Positions 8,694 to 17,978 are shown, counted from the first letter of the stretch. The stretch: 64,000 nucleotides of DNA from Pontibacter russatus (GCF_009931655.1 NZ_CP047984.1:2559001-2623000); one strand, 5' to 3'. Translations and numbers: made by a program. Notes: generated from the letters alone by a model not told the origin.

Positions 8694-9251
8694 TTAGTTC
8701 TCCTGCTTTTTGAAAATGTCCAGGACGCCGGGCTTGTCGTCACGCTTCCTGTTGTTTTTGTCGTTCTGCCGGCCGAAGGGCCACAGCCGCTTCTTCTCTT
8801 TTTTCTCCTTTACCAGCACATAGCGCACCGAAACGCCCGAAGAAAGCTGTATCCAGTCCTCGTGGTGGATGTGGAAGGCGGGCTTCACGTCGGCGGAGAG
8901 CAGGAAAGGCAGGCCGTTCACTTTGTATTCGATGCCGAGGATGACATCGCCCCCCGTGAAAACGCCGCTGTCCTTGAGGTTGCCGATGTGCGCGCCTGCG
9001 CCAAGGTAGTAGTTAAAGCGCTCGCCCAGCAGCGGGAAGTGCCACTCATACAGGCCGGTGGCGCTGTACTCGCGCGAGCCGACCGCCGCAATGGCCTCCA
9101 GGGTGCCTCTGTCGTGCAGTTTCTGCTGCAGGGTCACGCCAAAGCGGTCGCTCTCGAGGCGCACACCGGCCGCGGTTCTGTATTTCTGCGCCACACCTGC
9201 CACGCTTATGCCGCAGAGCAGGCCAACTAGCATCAATATCTTTTTTATCAT
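8694..9251 (-). CDS. Hypothetical outer-membrane beta-barrel-like protein
   Basis: 185 aa. A signal peptide (MIKKILMLVGLLCGISVAGVAQ) leads into about 125 residues of short alternating hydrophobic strands with Gly/aromatic turns (for example YYLGAGAHIGN and GGDVILGIEY), the look of a small OmpA-like or OMP beta-barrel. The last 35 residues form a very basic, Lys/Arg/Asp-rich tail (KEKKEKKRLWPFGRQ...), unusual for a barrel, which might be a periplasmic extension. No specific family is recognised. Downstream it converges on the small-peptide terminator. Confidence 0.7.
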   Translation of the reverse strand: MIKKILMLVGLLCGISVAGVAQKYRTAAGVRLESDRFGVTLQQKLHDRGTLEAIAAVGSREYSATGLYEWHFPLLGERFNYYLGAGAHIGNLKDSGVFTGGDVILGIEYKVNGLPFLLSADVKPAFHIHHEDWIQLSSGVSVRYVLVKEKKEKKRLWPFGRQNDKNNRKRDDKPGVLDIFKKQEN

Positions 9252-9452
9252 AGGGGTCCGGATGTTCTAAGTTTGGGCAGCAGGTGCAAATATCTTACCT
9301 GAAACGCACATTTGCAGCCGCTTCATATAGAAGGAGAGGGAATTGCGGACGCAGGGTCGCCGCCTGAGTTTATATATGGCTGACACTCAAAAATTTAAAT
9401 CTGCGCCTGTGCCGTATACGATTTTAGCATAACCGCGCCACGGAGGCCTTCC

Positions 9453-9866
9453 CTATATATCGCGGCGGTAGCCCCGGTTGGCTTTCTTCTGGGCCTGCCG
9501 CTTTTTGCTTTCCAGGCGCTGCCTCACGCTGGAGCGGGTGGGCCTGGTGGCGGTGCGCTTCTTCTGCCTCGTGAGGGCCTGGCGCAGCAGTTCATAAAAC
9601 CGACTGATACACAGTTCTTTATTCCGAAGCTGCGTGCGTTCCGTCTGGCTCACCACCTGCAGGTAGCCCTCGTTGTTGATGCGGTTCGCAAGCTTTTCCT
9701 GCACCAGCGCCTTTTCCTCCTCCGTCAGCAGCTCCGACTGCTGCACCTGAAACCGCAACTCTACCTTGGTGGCCACTTTATTCACGTTCTGGCCGCCCGC
9801 GCCCCCGCTCCTCGAAGCCTGAAACTGCAGCTCGCTCTCAAAATCTCTTGCCTGTACGTCTGTCAT
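9453..9866 (-). CDS. arfB: Alternative ribosome-rescue factor ArfB (peptidyl-tRNA hydrolase)
   Basis: Class-I release-factor-like protein that frees stalled ribosomes without needing a stop codon. 137 aa from the ATG at 9866; an upstream in-frame extension exists but the family length (about 135-140) and conserved start favour this ATG. The catalytic GGQ lies in SRSGGAGGQNVNKVATKVEL, which is the family signature, and the C-terminal tail is rich in Lys/Arg (RQRLESKKRQAQKKANRGYRR broken here only by spacing), as needed to enter the mRNA channel. It stands alone between two intergenic gaps. Confidence 0.93.
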   Translation of the reverse strand: MTDVQARDFESELQFQASRSGGAGGQNVNKVATKVELRFQVQQSELLTEEEKALVQEKLANRINNEGYLQVVSQTERTQLRNKELCISRFYELLRQALTRQKKRTATRPTRSSVRQRLESKKRQAQKKANRGYRRDI

Positions 9867-10061
9867 ATATCTTACAAGAATACTGAAAATACCCGGTTTT
9901 GATACGTTAGCATGAAGGTTGTGCCCCCAACTCAAGGGAAAATGCGGGAAAAGGTGATGCTATATATCATCCGGATATAGTACGGCAAACATCCCGCCGC
10001 AAAACATTGAAGCCTTTCAACTTGTATCCCGTTATATACATACGCCTGAATGATTTAGCCT

Positions 10062-11141
10062 ATGAAATGGTCTCTTAACCTTGGTCGCGTGGCCGGTATA
10101 AAAATACTGGTACACTGGACGTTTGTGCTGCTGCTGGGCTGGGTGGCTTTCACGGAAATGCAGCGCGGCAGCGACCTGCAGACCACCCTGCTTGCCCTGG
10201 CCTTTATCCTGTTGGTTTTCTTATGCGTGGTGCTGCACGAGTTGGGGCACTCGCTAACGGCGCAGCGCTTCGGCATCAACACCAAAACCATCACGCTGCT
10301 GCCCATCGGCGGTGTGGCTAGCCTGGAGCGGATGCCCGAGAAGCCGAAGCAAGAGCTGCTGATAGCGGCTGCGGGCCCCGCCGTGAACGTAGTAATCGCG
10401 CTTATTCTCTGGCTGGTGCTGCCCTCGCTGCGCGATGTGCCTACCGAGGAGTTTTTCATGCGCATCACACCGGCCAACTTTTTTTACCTGCTGTTCTTCG
10501 TGAACATCGTGCTGGTGCTGTTCAATGCCATCCCCGCCTTCCCGATGGACGGCGGCCGGGTGCTGCGCGCGCTGCTGGCCTTTAAGCTCGGCCGCCCGAG
10601 GGCCACGCAAATCGCGGCTAACCTGGGGCAGTTGCTGGCCATAGGGTTTGTCTTCATCGGATTCTTCTACAACCCGTTTCTCATCCTGATCGGCGCTTTC
10701 GTGTACTTCGGGGCATATTCCGAGAACATCCTGGTACAGCACCTCGACTACCTGCGCGGCCACCGCGTGCGCGAGGGCATGATGACCAGTTTCGTGACGC
10801 TGCCCCCCACCGCCACCGTGCGCGAGGCGCTGGACAAGCTGCTGATGGGCTCGGAGCATGAGTTCATTGTGGAGCAGGACGGCGTGGTGACGGGCACCCT
10901 CACCCGCTCACAACTGATACAGGCCGTGAAAGCAGAGCAGATGCAGCTGCCTGTGGCGGAGATTATGTCGGCGGAGGTGCGGACGTTTGATGTGCAGGAC
11001 AAGCTCTCCGATGCCTATACCGAGCTGCAGAAAACCCGCGTGCCCCTCTACCCCGTGCTGGAGAACGGCCGACTCGCCGGCGTCATCAACACCGACAACA
11101 TCAACGAGTTCATCATGATTAAATCAGCACTCACGCATTAG
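10062..11141 (+). CDS. Site-2 protease (M50) with CBS domains
   Basis: Intramembrane zinc metalloprotease of 359 aa. The HExxH motif sits in VVLHELGHSL (about residues 58-67) inside a membrane segment, and the second metal-binding segment is FNAIPAFPMDGGRVLRA (about 152-168), both typical of SREBP S2P-like (SpoIVFB-type) enzymes with four to six membrane spans. The C-terminal 125 residues form a CBS pair (REGMMTSFVTLPP... and EIMSAEVRTF...), which likely senses nucleotides. The substrate is unknown. A TATATA-rich, repeat-containing gap follows. Confidence 0.92.
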   Translation: MKWSLNLGRVAGIKILVHWTFVLLLGWVAFTEMQRGSDLQTTLLALAFILLVFLCVVLHELGHSLTAQRFGINTKTITLLPIGGVASLERMPEKPKQELLIAAAGPAVNVVIALILWLVLPSLRDVPTEEFFMRITPANFFYLLFFVNIVLVLFNAIPAFPMDGGRVLRALLAFKLGRPRATQIAANLGQLLAIGFVFIGFFYNPFLILIGAFVYFGAYSENILVQHLDYLRGHRVREGMMTSFVTLPPTATVREALDKLLMGSEHEFIVEQDGVVTGTLTRSQLIQAVKAEQMQLPVAEIMSAEVRTFDVQDKLSDAYTELQKTRVPLYPVLENGRLAGVINTDNINEFIMIKSALTH

Positions 11142-11555
11142 GCCGTATATAAGCTCTTGTTCTTTCCATATACAGGCATCTCCTCGTGGGGCTACGCGAG
11201 CCGGTTTGTCAGATTCAGGATTTATAAGATTTGCAGGATGGACAGGATGAACTTTGATTGTCACATCAGCCTCCTGCGTTTCAACCCTCGGCTGTCGCGC
11301 GGACAGTTTGCGAACCAATGCCGTCCAATCCGGAACGAAGCCACTTAGATATAGAAGTCCCGCCTATATCTAAATGGGATATATAAACTGCCTGCCCGTA
11401 TATCCCTTCGCCCCATGTTATGGACACTCCACCGCCTGCTCCGGCCTCCTTCACCTATATATACGAAAAAAATCGTACATAAATTTCTTTTTACGAAAAG
11501 ATTCGTATATACTTGTAACGCATCTTCTGCTGCACCTTAACCTTCTATAAACTAT
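11142..11555. other. Intergenic region with CAGGAT repeats and BlaI-type operators
   Basis: About 410 bases. The first part has three direct CAGGAT words (11216, 11234, 11243) in a stretch resembling repeats dispersed in Cytophagales genomes (recollection, not checked). The last 100 bases hold the paired operators of the repressor gene. A 63-codon frame at 11157 has no protein-like features. Confidence 0.45.
11462..11507. promoter_or_regulatory. Two BlaI/MecI-type operators with promoter
   Basis: Two 16-bp palindromes of form TACGA-N6-TCGTA at 11462-11477 and 11492-11507, 30 bp centre to centre. The second ends directly before TATACTTG (11508-11515), a near match to the Bacteroidota -7 box, so repressor binding would cover the promoter. 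They lie 49-94 bases ahead of the BlaI-family start codon, as expected for autoregulation. Confidence 0.75.
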
Positions 11556-11945
11556 ATGGCATTGGAAAAGACACTTAAACCCACCGAGTCGGAGCTGGAG
11601 ATACTGCAGGTACTCTGGCAGCACGGCCCAAGCACCGTGCGCCTTGTACACGACGAGCTGAGCAAAACCAAGGAGGTTGGCTACACCACCACCCTGAAGC
11701 TGATGCAGATCATGACCGAGAAGGAAATGCTGGAGGCCGATAAAACCAGCCGCTCCCATATATACCGCCCGCTGCTGGAGGAGGAGCGCACGCAGCGCCA
11801 GTTGCTGGACCGTTTTCTGGATGCCGCCTTCCGCGGGTCGGCCAGCAAGCTGGTGATGCAGGCGCTTGGCAACAGCAACGCCTCGAAGGCGGAACTTGAC
11901 GAAATCAGAGACTTACTTGACAAACTGGAAGGAGGCAAGAAATGA
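11556..11945 (+). CDS. BlaI/MecI/CopY-family transcriptional repressor
   Basis: Winged-helix repressor of 129 aa. The N-terminal domain (LKPTESELEILQVLWQHGPS, then VGYTTTLKLMQIMTEKEML) is the BlaI/MecI DNA-binding fold, and the C-terminal helix that dimerises and carries the cleavage region follows (about residues 75-129, ending in LLDKLEGGKK). Its stop overlaps the start of the M56 peptidase by 4 bases (ATGA), the classic repressor/sensor pairing. The paired TACGA palindromes upstream are likely its own operators. The inducing signal is unknown and need not be a beta-lactam. Confidence 0.94.
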   Translation: MALEKTLKPTESELEILQVLWQHGPSTVRLVHDELSKTKEVGYTTTLKLMQIMTEKEMLEADKTSRSHIYRPLLEEERTQRQLLDRFLDAAFRGSASKLVMQALGNSNASKAELDEIRDLLDKLEGGKK

Positions 11946-14074
11946 ACCCGATCCCTAACATCATCCCCGAGACCCTGACACATGCCCTTGGTTGGGCACT
12001 GCTGCACTCGCTGTGGCAGGGCGCTTTCGTGGCCCTGCTGCTGGGCCTGCTGCTGGTGCTGCTGCACCGCCACAGCGCCGCTACCCGCTATGCCGTGGCC
12101 GGAAGCGCCCTGCTGGCGCAACTGCTGCTGGCGGCGGGCACTTTTCTGTATTACTACAGCCAGCCGGATCCGGGTGCGCCGCTTGCTCCCGCACAGGCCA
12201 GGGCCGTAGCCGCCACAGAATTACAGGCGGCGGCACCAGCCTCTTTCTGGGCCGCGCCTTTTGAGGTGGGCGCCGCCTATTTCGAACAGCACATGCCCCT
12301 GCTTGTCACGCTGTGGATGCTGGGCATGCTGGTGATGGCCCTTCGCTTTTTGGGCGGGCTGGCCTACACCAGGCGCCTGCGCCACCTCAGCACCTCGCCG
12401 CTGGGGGCGTACTGGCAGCAAAAAGCGGAGACACTCGCACAGGCCATGGGCATGCGGCAGGCCATCCAGTTGATGGAGTCGGCGGTAGTGCAGGTGCCCA
12501 TGGCCATCGGGTTTGCCAAGCCTGTGATCCTGCTGCCGGTGGGTGCCGTAACCGGCCTGACGCAGGCGCAGGTGGAGGCTGTGCTGGCGCATGAGCTGGC
12601 GCACATCCTCCGCAAAGACTACCTGGTGAACCTGCTGCAGTCGGTGGTGGACATGCTGTTCTTCTATCATCCGGCGGTTTGGTGGGTATCGGGGGTGGTG
12701 CGGGCGGAGCGCGAGAACTGCTGCGATGATATGGCCGTGGCCGTATGCGGCGACACCCTTATATATGCCCGCGCCCTCGCCGGTATCGAGGCCATGCGCC
12801 TGCCTGTCGCCCCGGCCACGGCGGTTGCCTTCTCAGGAAACAGAGGCTCCCTCCTCAACCGCATCAAACGGCTGGTGGGGCAGCCTTCGCTGAAGCCCAC
12901 GTTTACCGAGGGTTTTGCCGCAGCCCTGGTGCTGGTGGTGGGCCTGCTGGTGCTCTCGTTCGGTGCCGTGGCGGGCCTACAGCCGCAGGAAGAGGAGGAT
13001 GCCGTGAAACTGGCGCACCGCATTGCCTCCGTAACACCCCCTGCGGCAGTTGAAGGCGTAGCCGAGGGTGGCGAAGCGTTTTCATATGCCGTGCAGGACT
13101 CTACCGGAAACACTCGCGACATTGTGATCATCAAAAACAAGAAAGGCAGGGTGAAGGAGCTGTACGTAGATGGCAAGCGCATCCCGAACAGGCATATTGA
13201 CGAATATGAGTCTCTGATAAACCAGCGCCTGCAGGCCGTGAACGATGCCCCACGGGCAACACGCCAGGAAGTAGCGACGGAACTGCGGGCGGCGCGCGCT
13301 GCAGCAAGGGAAGCCCGCAGCAGTAACCTGGAAGCCAGCGCCTCCCGGTTTGACTTCCCTGACCACCAGTTCGATTTCTCTGACTTCCAGTTCAACTTCT
13401 CCGGCTTCGACACCCTGGTACCGCCGCCTCCACCACCATTGCCGCCTATGCCACCATTGCCGCCTATGCCGCCGGCTCCGGCCATCGTTCCTCCTGTGCC
13501 GCCCGTGCCGCCCCTGGAGGGCGACAAGAAGGCTCAGAAGGCTTACCAGCGGGAGCTGAAGGCATATGAGGCTGCAATCAAGGTGTTTGAGACAGAGATG
13601 GAGAAGTGGGGCGAAGATTATGAAAAGGCGGCAGCGCAGTATGAGAAAGATCTGCACGAAAGTGGGGCGTTGAAGGCTTATGAGAAGGAAGTGAAGAAGT
13701 ATGAGGAGGAGCTGCGCAAAAGCGGGGCATTGAACACAGACCAATACCAGAAGCAGGCAAACCAGCACCGGGAACAGGCGCAGCGCCACGCACAGCAAAG
13801 CCGCGAACTGGCCCGCCAGCAGCAGGAACTGGCGCTGGAGCACCGTAAAATGGCGCAAAAGCACGAAGAGCAGTTCCGGAAAATAAAGGACGAATTGGTA
13901 AAAGACGGCATCCTTAAAAAAGACGAGGAGAGCCTGAGCATCCGGATTGACAACGGCGACCTGTACGTGAACGACAGGAAGCAGCCGAAGAAGGTATATG
14001 AGAAGTACAGGAAGCTGCTGAATATGGGAGAAGACGCTCCCTCCAATTTCAGGTATCAGCGCAAGAGCGACTGA
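11942..14074 (+). CDS. M56 (BlaR1-like) membrane metallopeptidase with Pro-rich and coiled-coil C-terminus
   Basis: 710-aa sensor-peptidase partner of the upstream repressor. Membrane segments are near residues 12-42, 52-71 and 118-140, then the zinc motif HELAH (217-221) and the downstream ENCCDDMA (about 258-265) of family M56; a fourth hydrophobic segment follows near 323-345. Unlike BlaR1 there is no penicillin-binding domain. Instead the roughly 365-residue tail has a linker, Asp/Phe-rich repeats (FDFPDHQFDFSDFQF...), a poly-proline stretch (about 495-525), and a long Glu/Lys/Gln coiled coil with repeated SGAL units. This tail is presumably outside the cytoplasmic membrane and may sense envelope state (inference). 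Confidence 0.92.
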   Translation: MNPIPNIIPETLTHALGWALLHSLWQGAFVALLLGLLLVLLHRHSAATRYAVAGSALLAQLLLAAGTFLYYYSQPDPGAPLAPAQARAVAATELQAAAPASFWAAPFEVGAAYFEQHMPLLVTLWMLGMLVMALRFLGGLAYTRRLRHLSTSPLGAYWQQKAETLAQAMGMRQAIQLMESAVVQVPMAIGFAKPVILLPVGAVTGLTQAQVEAVLAHELAHILRKDYLVNLLQSVVDMLFFYHPAVWWVSGVVRAERENCCDDMAVAVCGDTLIYARALAGIEAMRLPVAPATAVAFSGNRGSLLNRIKRLVGQPSLKPTFTEGFAAALVLVVGLLVLSFGAVAGLQPQEEEDAVKLAHRIASVTPPAAVEGVAEGGEAFSYAVQDSTGNTRDIVIIKNKKGRVKELYVDGKRIPNRHIDEYESLINQRLQAVNDAPRATRQEVATELRAARAAAREARSSNLEASASRFDFPDHQFDFSDFQFNFSGFDTLVPPPPPPLPPMPPLPPMPPAPAIVPPVPPVPPLEGDKKAQKAYQRELKAYEAAIKVFETEMEKWGEDYEKAAAQYEKDLHESGALKAYEKEVKKYEEELRKSGALNTDQYQKQANQHREQAQRHAQQSRELARQQQELALEHRKMAQKHEEQFRKIKDELVKDGILKKDEESLSIRIDNGDLYVNDRKQPKKVYEKYRKLLNMGEDAPSNFRYQRKSD

Positions 14075-14410
14075 TTTACCGCGAACCAGCAGCCATTGTG
14101 CCCGCCAGCTTTTCTTGTTGGCGGGCATTTTTTAATTTTGGCCCTGCTTAACCCTGCAACCGGCAACGGAGAGCCCCCCTTCAGGATACTGCACCGGTGC
14201 CATATGCCTGAAAGCAGCGGGTATCGGGCTCAGAAAAACCATGCCTCCGAGGGCACCGCCTGAACGGGAGCCCCGGAATAGCACGGACTTCCGCCCGAAC
14301 AAAAAACTATATATCCCGGCAAGGGTTGTTTCGCGTACGTATAAACCGCCGGACTTTTTTCGTTAAGATGTTTTATATGTTTTACCATCTTCTGACCTAT
14401 AGCTTCCTCC
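14075..14410. other. Intergenic region after the M56 gene
   Basis: Contains the terminator at 14099-14134; the remaining 275 bases show no gene, repeat or clear promoter. Confidence 0.5.
14099..14134 (+). terminator. Terminator of the blaI-M56 operon
   Basis: Stem TGCCCGCCA / TGGCGGGCA (14099-14107 with 14119-14127), 11-nt loop, followed by a run of six T. Confidence 0.85.
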
Positions 14411-16543
14411 ATGGATAAATTTTACACGCCAGCCGCTGCGGTACTTCGCGGCAAGCCCCTGCTGTTGCTTTTCACGTTCCTCTTTCTTGCCTTCCATACC
14501 CGCGCCGCCGAGAACCCGCACATGGTTCCGCTGACGCTGGCCGAGCGCGTGCAGGCCGCAGGCATGGTGGTGGAGGGAGAGGTGGTGTCGCAGCAGGCGT
14601 TCTGGGACGCCCGCCACGAGAACATCTATACCTCTAACATCATCCGGGTATATAAATCCTTTAAAGGAGGCACAGAAAGCCAGCTGGTGGAACTGATAAC
14701 GGAGGGCGGCAGCATCGGCCTGAAAAAGCACGTGTTCTCCAGCGCCCTGCAGCTGAAGCCGGGGCAGCAGGGCATCTTCTTCCTGGCGCCGCAGCAGGCG
14801 CTGCAGCGCACGCCGGGCAGCCAGCACCCCAGCACCAAAGCCTACGGCAGCCAGCAGGGCTTCGTGCAGTACCGCATCCCCGAGAACAAAGCCACCGGCG
14901 TTTTCGAGACTTATGAGAGCGTGCAGGCGCTGTACCAGCGCCTGACAGAGCAAACGGGCCAGCGCTACCGCACCCTCACCCCGAACACGCGCCTGGAGGC
15001 AGGGCTCTCCGCAGCGAAACAGCAGCAGGCGCAGGCCGGGGCACAGGCCCCGTCTATCTCCAGTTTCTCCCCCATCACCACCAACGCCGGCACAGGCGTG
15101 GTGCTCACCATCAACGGCTCCGGCTTCGGCAGCACACGCGGCAAGGGTGCCGTAGAATTTAAGAACGCCGACGACGGCGGCCAGACCTGGGTGCGCCCCC
15201 TGGCCCCGGAATACATCTCCTGGTCCGACAAGCAGATAAAACTGTACATACCGTCTGTCTCGGAGGAGGGCGGCACGCCAGGCTCAGGGCTTATCCAGGT
15301 GGTGACAGACGCAGAGAGCAGCACGCTCAGTTCCGTTCCCATCATCATCGAGTTTGCCTACTCCAACGTTTCATTCGAGGAAAAACCCTTCCGGCCCATC
15401 CTCACGAACATAGACGGACTGGGCGGCTACACCATCCGGTTTGCACCCAGCATGCAGAACAGGCTGCCCGCGCAGGAGGGCTTTCGCCGGGCCATGAACA
15501 CCTGGATATGCGTGTCGGGGGTAAACTGGCGACTGGGCGAGCCCACCGACAAGGAAGCCATTGCCGAAGACGGGATCAGCGTCATCGGGTTTGCACCTGC
15601 CTCCACTGTCGGGCAGGGGGTGCTGGCCCGCACCGTCAGCCGCTACGAGGGCTGCAGCAGCGGGCAGGACACGCTGTTCTGGGTAACGGAGTTCGATATG
15701 GAGATTAACAGCAACATCACCTGGCAATATGGCCCCGCGCCGCCCATTCAGCGCCAGTTCGACTTCGAGACGGTGATGCTGCACGAACTGGGCCATGCCC
15801 AGCAGCTGAGCCACGTTATCCTGTCGCGGGCGGTGATGCACTATGCCATTGAGTTTGAGGTGCTGGTGCGCGACCTCAGCACTGCCGACATTGCCGGGGG
15901 CAACCTGGTGGTGGCCAACAGCACCGGCCCCAACATGTGTGCTAAGCCGCCGATGGTGCTCAATGACGAGGGGCGGTGCAACCTCGCTCCGGAGATATAT
16001 TCGCTTCAGGCGGACTTCACCAGCCCGGAGGCCGTCACTGTGGCCTGGAGCTCGATAAACGAGCGGGTGGTTGCCAGCTATATGGTGGAGCGGAGCGCCG
16101 CTGGCACCGACTGGGAAGATGTGGGCAGCGTAGCCGCAAAAGGCCCCAAGGAGGGCCTGCTGGATTATGTGTTTGTGGACAACAACCCTGTTACGGATAT
16201 CGGTTACTACCACCTGCGCGTGGTGTACAACGACGGCTCATTCAGCTACTCGCCACCGGTGCGCGTCATTAACCCGGCCTCGCTCCGCCAACTGCAGGTA
16301 TACCCGAACCCGATAAACGAAGAAACGCAAACCGTAACGCTGCTATACCTCGTGGAAGGCACCGCCACCATGGAGGCGCGGCTCTACGACACGGCGGGCA
16401 GGCTGGTATGGGCATCCGACCTCACCTTCGGGGACGCCAACCTGCCCGTCGAGGTGGAGGTGGGCGACCTGGCGGCTGGTCTGTATATCCTGAAGTGGCA
16501 GGAAGAGGACAGAAGCGGGAGCGTGAAGATACTGAAACGCTGA
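14411..16543 (+). CDS. Secreted matrixin-like metalloprotease with IPT/TIG and T9SS sorting domains
   Basis: 710 aa. A signal peptide (about 1-33) is followed by a conserved N-terminal region, an IPT/TIG Ig-like domain (PSISSFSPITTNAGTGVVLT onward, about 215-320), and a metallopeptidase-type domain with HELGHAQQLSH at about residues 458-468, an HExxHxxxxxH zinc site as in metzincins. A fibronectin-like region (about 530-625) precedes a C-terminal type IX secretion sorting domain (LQVYPNPINEE ... LYDTAGRLVW ... GLYILKW). It is therefore likely exported by the T9SS and anchored at, or released from, the surface. Substrate unknown; family assignment beyond the zinc motif is tentative. Confidence 0.85.
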   Translation: MDKFYTPAAAVLRGKPLLLLFTFLFLAFHTRAAENPHMVPLTLAERVQAAGMVVEGEVVSQQAFWDARHENIYTSNIIRVYKSFKGGTESQLVELITEGGSIGLKKHVFSSALQLKPGQQGIFFLAPQQALQRTPGSQHPSTKAYGSQQGFVQYRIPENKATGVFETYESVQALYQRLTEQTGQRYRTLTPNTRLEAGLSAAKQQQAQAGAQAPSISSFSPITTNAGTGVVLTINGSGFGSTRGKGAVEFKNADDGGQTWVRPLAPEYISWSDKQIKLYIPSVSEEGGTPGSGLIQVVTDAESSTLSSVPIIIEFAYSNVSFEEKPFRPILTNIDGLGGYTIRFAPSMQNRLPAQEGFRRAMNTWICVSGVNWRLGEPTDKEAIAEDGISVIGFAPASTVGQGVLARTVSRYEGCSSGQDTLFWVTEFDMEINSNITWQYGPAPPIQRQFDFETVMLHELGHAQQLSHVILSRAVMHYAIEFEVLVRDLSTADIAGGNLVVANSTGPNMCAKPPMVLNDEGRCNLAPEIYSLQADFTSPEAVTVAWSSINERVVASYMVERSAAGTDWEDVGSVAAKGPKEGLLDYVFVDNNPVTDIGYYHLRVVYNDGSFSYSPPVRVINPASLRQLQVYPNPINEETQTVTLLYLVEGTATMEARLYDTAGRLVWASDLTFGDANLPVEVEVGDLAAGLYILKWQEEDRSGSVKILKR

Positions 16544-16552
16544 CTACCATCC

Positions 16553-16590
16553 AGAAAAGGCAGCGCCCGACAGGCCCTGCCTTTTCTTTT
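16553..16590 (+). terminator. Terminator after the matrixin-like gene
   Basis: Perfect 11-bp stem AGAAAAGGCAG / CTGCCTTTTCT (16553-16563 with 16577-16587) followed by TTT on the plus strand. Confidence 0.8.
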
Positions 16591-16696
16591 GGCGGATTTT
16601 ATAAGCCAGCCTTTTATATATAAAAATGCCTGATTCCGATGCCTGAAAGCCCCCCTTTACTAAAGTGAAGGCACTCCCAAAAACAGACGGCCAGCC

Positions 16697-16727
16697 TTTC
16701 CATTCCCCGGCATTCGCCGTACCTTTG
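16697..16727 (+). promoter_or_regulatory. Promoter of hemB
   Basis: TTTC (16697-16700), 19-nt spacer, TACCTTTG (16720-16727): a good Bacteroidota promoter. The start of transcription would be about 16733, which argues that the ATG at 16738 is too close and supports 16768 as the hemB start. Confidence 0.65.
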
Positions 16728-16767
16728 CAACCGTTCAATGTTGAAATTTCTGAAAGGATATAGAGCT

Positions 16768-17739
16768 ATGATCAGACGACCGAGACGCAACCGCCAGACA
16801 GAGGCCATTCGCAATATGGTGCAGGAAACCACCCTCACCACCCACGATTTTATATACCCGCTTTTCCTGATTGGCGGCCAGAACCAGCGCATGGAAGTGA
16901 AGTCGATGCCCGGCATCAACCGCTTCTCCATCGACACGGTGCTGGACGAGGTGGCCGCCTGTGTGGAACTGGGCGTGAAAGCCTTCGCCCCATTCCCGAG
17001 TATCCCCGAGGAGCAGAAGGACAAGTACGCCACCGAAAGCCATAACCCCGACGGCCTCTTCCCGAGTGCCATCCGCGCGATAAAGAAGAACTTCCCAGAG
17101 GTGGCCCTCATCACCGACGTAGCCATGGACCCCTACAACTCCGACGGCCACGACGGCATTGTGGAGAACGGCGAGATCCTGAACGACGAGACCCTGGAGG
17201 TGCTGGGGAAGATGGCGCTGGTGCAGGCGCAGGCCGGTGCCGACATTGTGGCCCCGTCGGATATGATGGACGGCCGCATCGGGCACATCCGCCAGGTGCT
17301 GGACGAGAACGGCTTCCAGAAGGTGGCGATCATGGCCTATACCGCCAAATACGCCAGCGCCTTCTACGGCCCCTTCCGCGACGCGCTGGGCTCGGCCCCG
17401 AAGGCAGGCGACAAAAAGACTTACCAGATGAACTACGCCAACAGCCGCGAGGCGCTGATAGAGGCCGAGCTGGACACCGCCGAGGGCGCCGACTACCTGA
17501 TGGTGAAACCTGCGCTGTCCTACCTCGACGTGATTAGGCTGCTGCGCGACAACTCCCACCTGCCCATTGCCGCCTACAACATCAGCGGCGAGTACGCCAT
17601 GGTGAAGGCCGCCGCCCAGAACGGCTGGATAGACGGCGAAAAGGCGATGGTCGAAATCCTGACCAGCATCAAACGCGCCGGCGCCGACATCATCCTGTCT
17701 TACTTCGCCAAAGAGTACGCCCAATTCCTGAAGAAGTAG
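16768..17739 (+). CDS. hemB: Porphobilinogen synthase (delta-aminolevulinate dehydratase)
   Basis: Condenses two 5-aminolevulinates to porphobilinogen in heme biosynthesis (cytoplasm). 323 aa from the ATG at 16768 (MIRRPRRNRQT); an in-frame ATG at 16738 would add ten residues. Active-site landmarks are seen: the Schiff-base lysines in IMAYTAKYASAFYGPFRD and LMVKPALSYLD, and the metal-site region is of the non-cysteine type (DVAMDPYNSDGHDGI), pointing to a magnesium- rather than zinc-dependent enzyme. Length matches the family. AAAGG lies about 10 nt before the chosen start. The gene is monocistronic, with a weak terminator-like hairpin at 17768-17804. Confidence 0.96.
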   Translation: MIRRPRRNRQTEAIRNMVQETTLTTHDFIYPLFLIGGQNQRMEVKSMPGINRFSIDTVLDEVAACVELGVKAFAPFPSIPEEQKDKYATESHNPDGLFPSAIRAIKKNFPEVALITDVAMDPYNSDGHDGIVENGEILNDETLEVLGKMALVQAQAGADIVAPSDMMDGRIGHIRQVLDENGFQKVAIMAYTAKYASAFYGPFRDALGSAPKAGDKKTYQMNYANSREALIEAELDTAEGADYLMVKPALSYLDVIRLLRDNSHLPIAAYNISGEYAMVKAAAQNGWIDGEKAMVEILTSIKRAGADIILSYFAKEYAQFLKK

Positions 17740-17767
17740 CCTCGGTTATATATAAACTGCCCTCTCA

Positions 17768-17804
17768 AAGCACATCAGCCCTTCGCCGGTGTGCTTATGT
17801 TTTT
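17768..17804 (+). terminator. Possible hemB terminator
   Basis: Stem AAGCACA / TGTGCTT (17768-17774 with 17790-17796) and a T run at 17800-17804. The loop is 15 nt, so this is a weaker candidate than others in the window. Confidence 0.5.
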
Positions 17805-17978
17805 GGCTCTTTCTTGAGTTCACAGGCAGCCATATATCCATTTATATATAGTATATTCGGTAGCCCGGCTGCGATTAGCTGCGGAAATCGACAATAAACC
17901 GTATGTTTATATAGGCTGTCTATCAATCAGTGGGCAGAGTATAGAGGCACCGCAGGCAGACAAACAGATAAAATGCAT

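Noticed and set aside
8549-8712. 54-codon frame starting ATGAAAGCG after the peptide cluster
   Set aside because: No hydrophobic N-terminus or similarity to the three peptides, and it runs through a terminator hairpin.
11157-11348. 63-codon frame in the gap before the BlaI gene
   Set aside because: Overlaps repeat-like DNA, with no signal, domain or paralogue.
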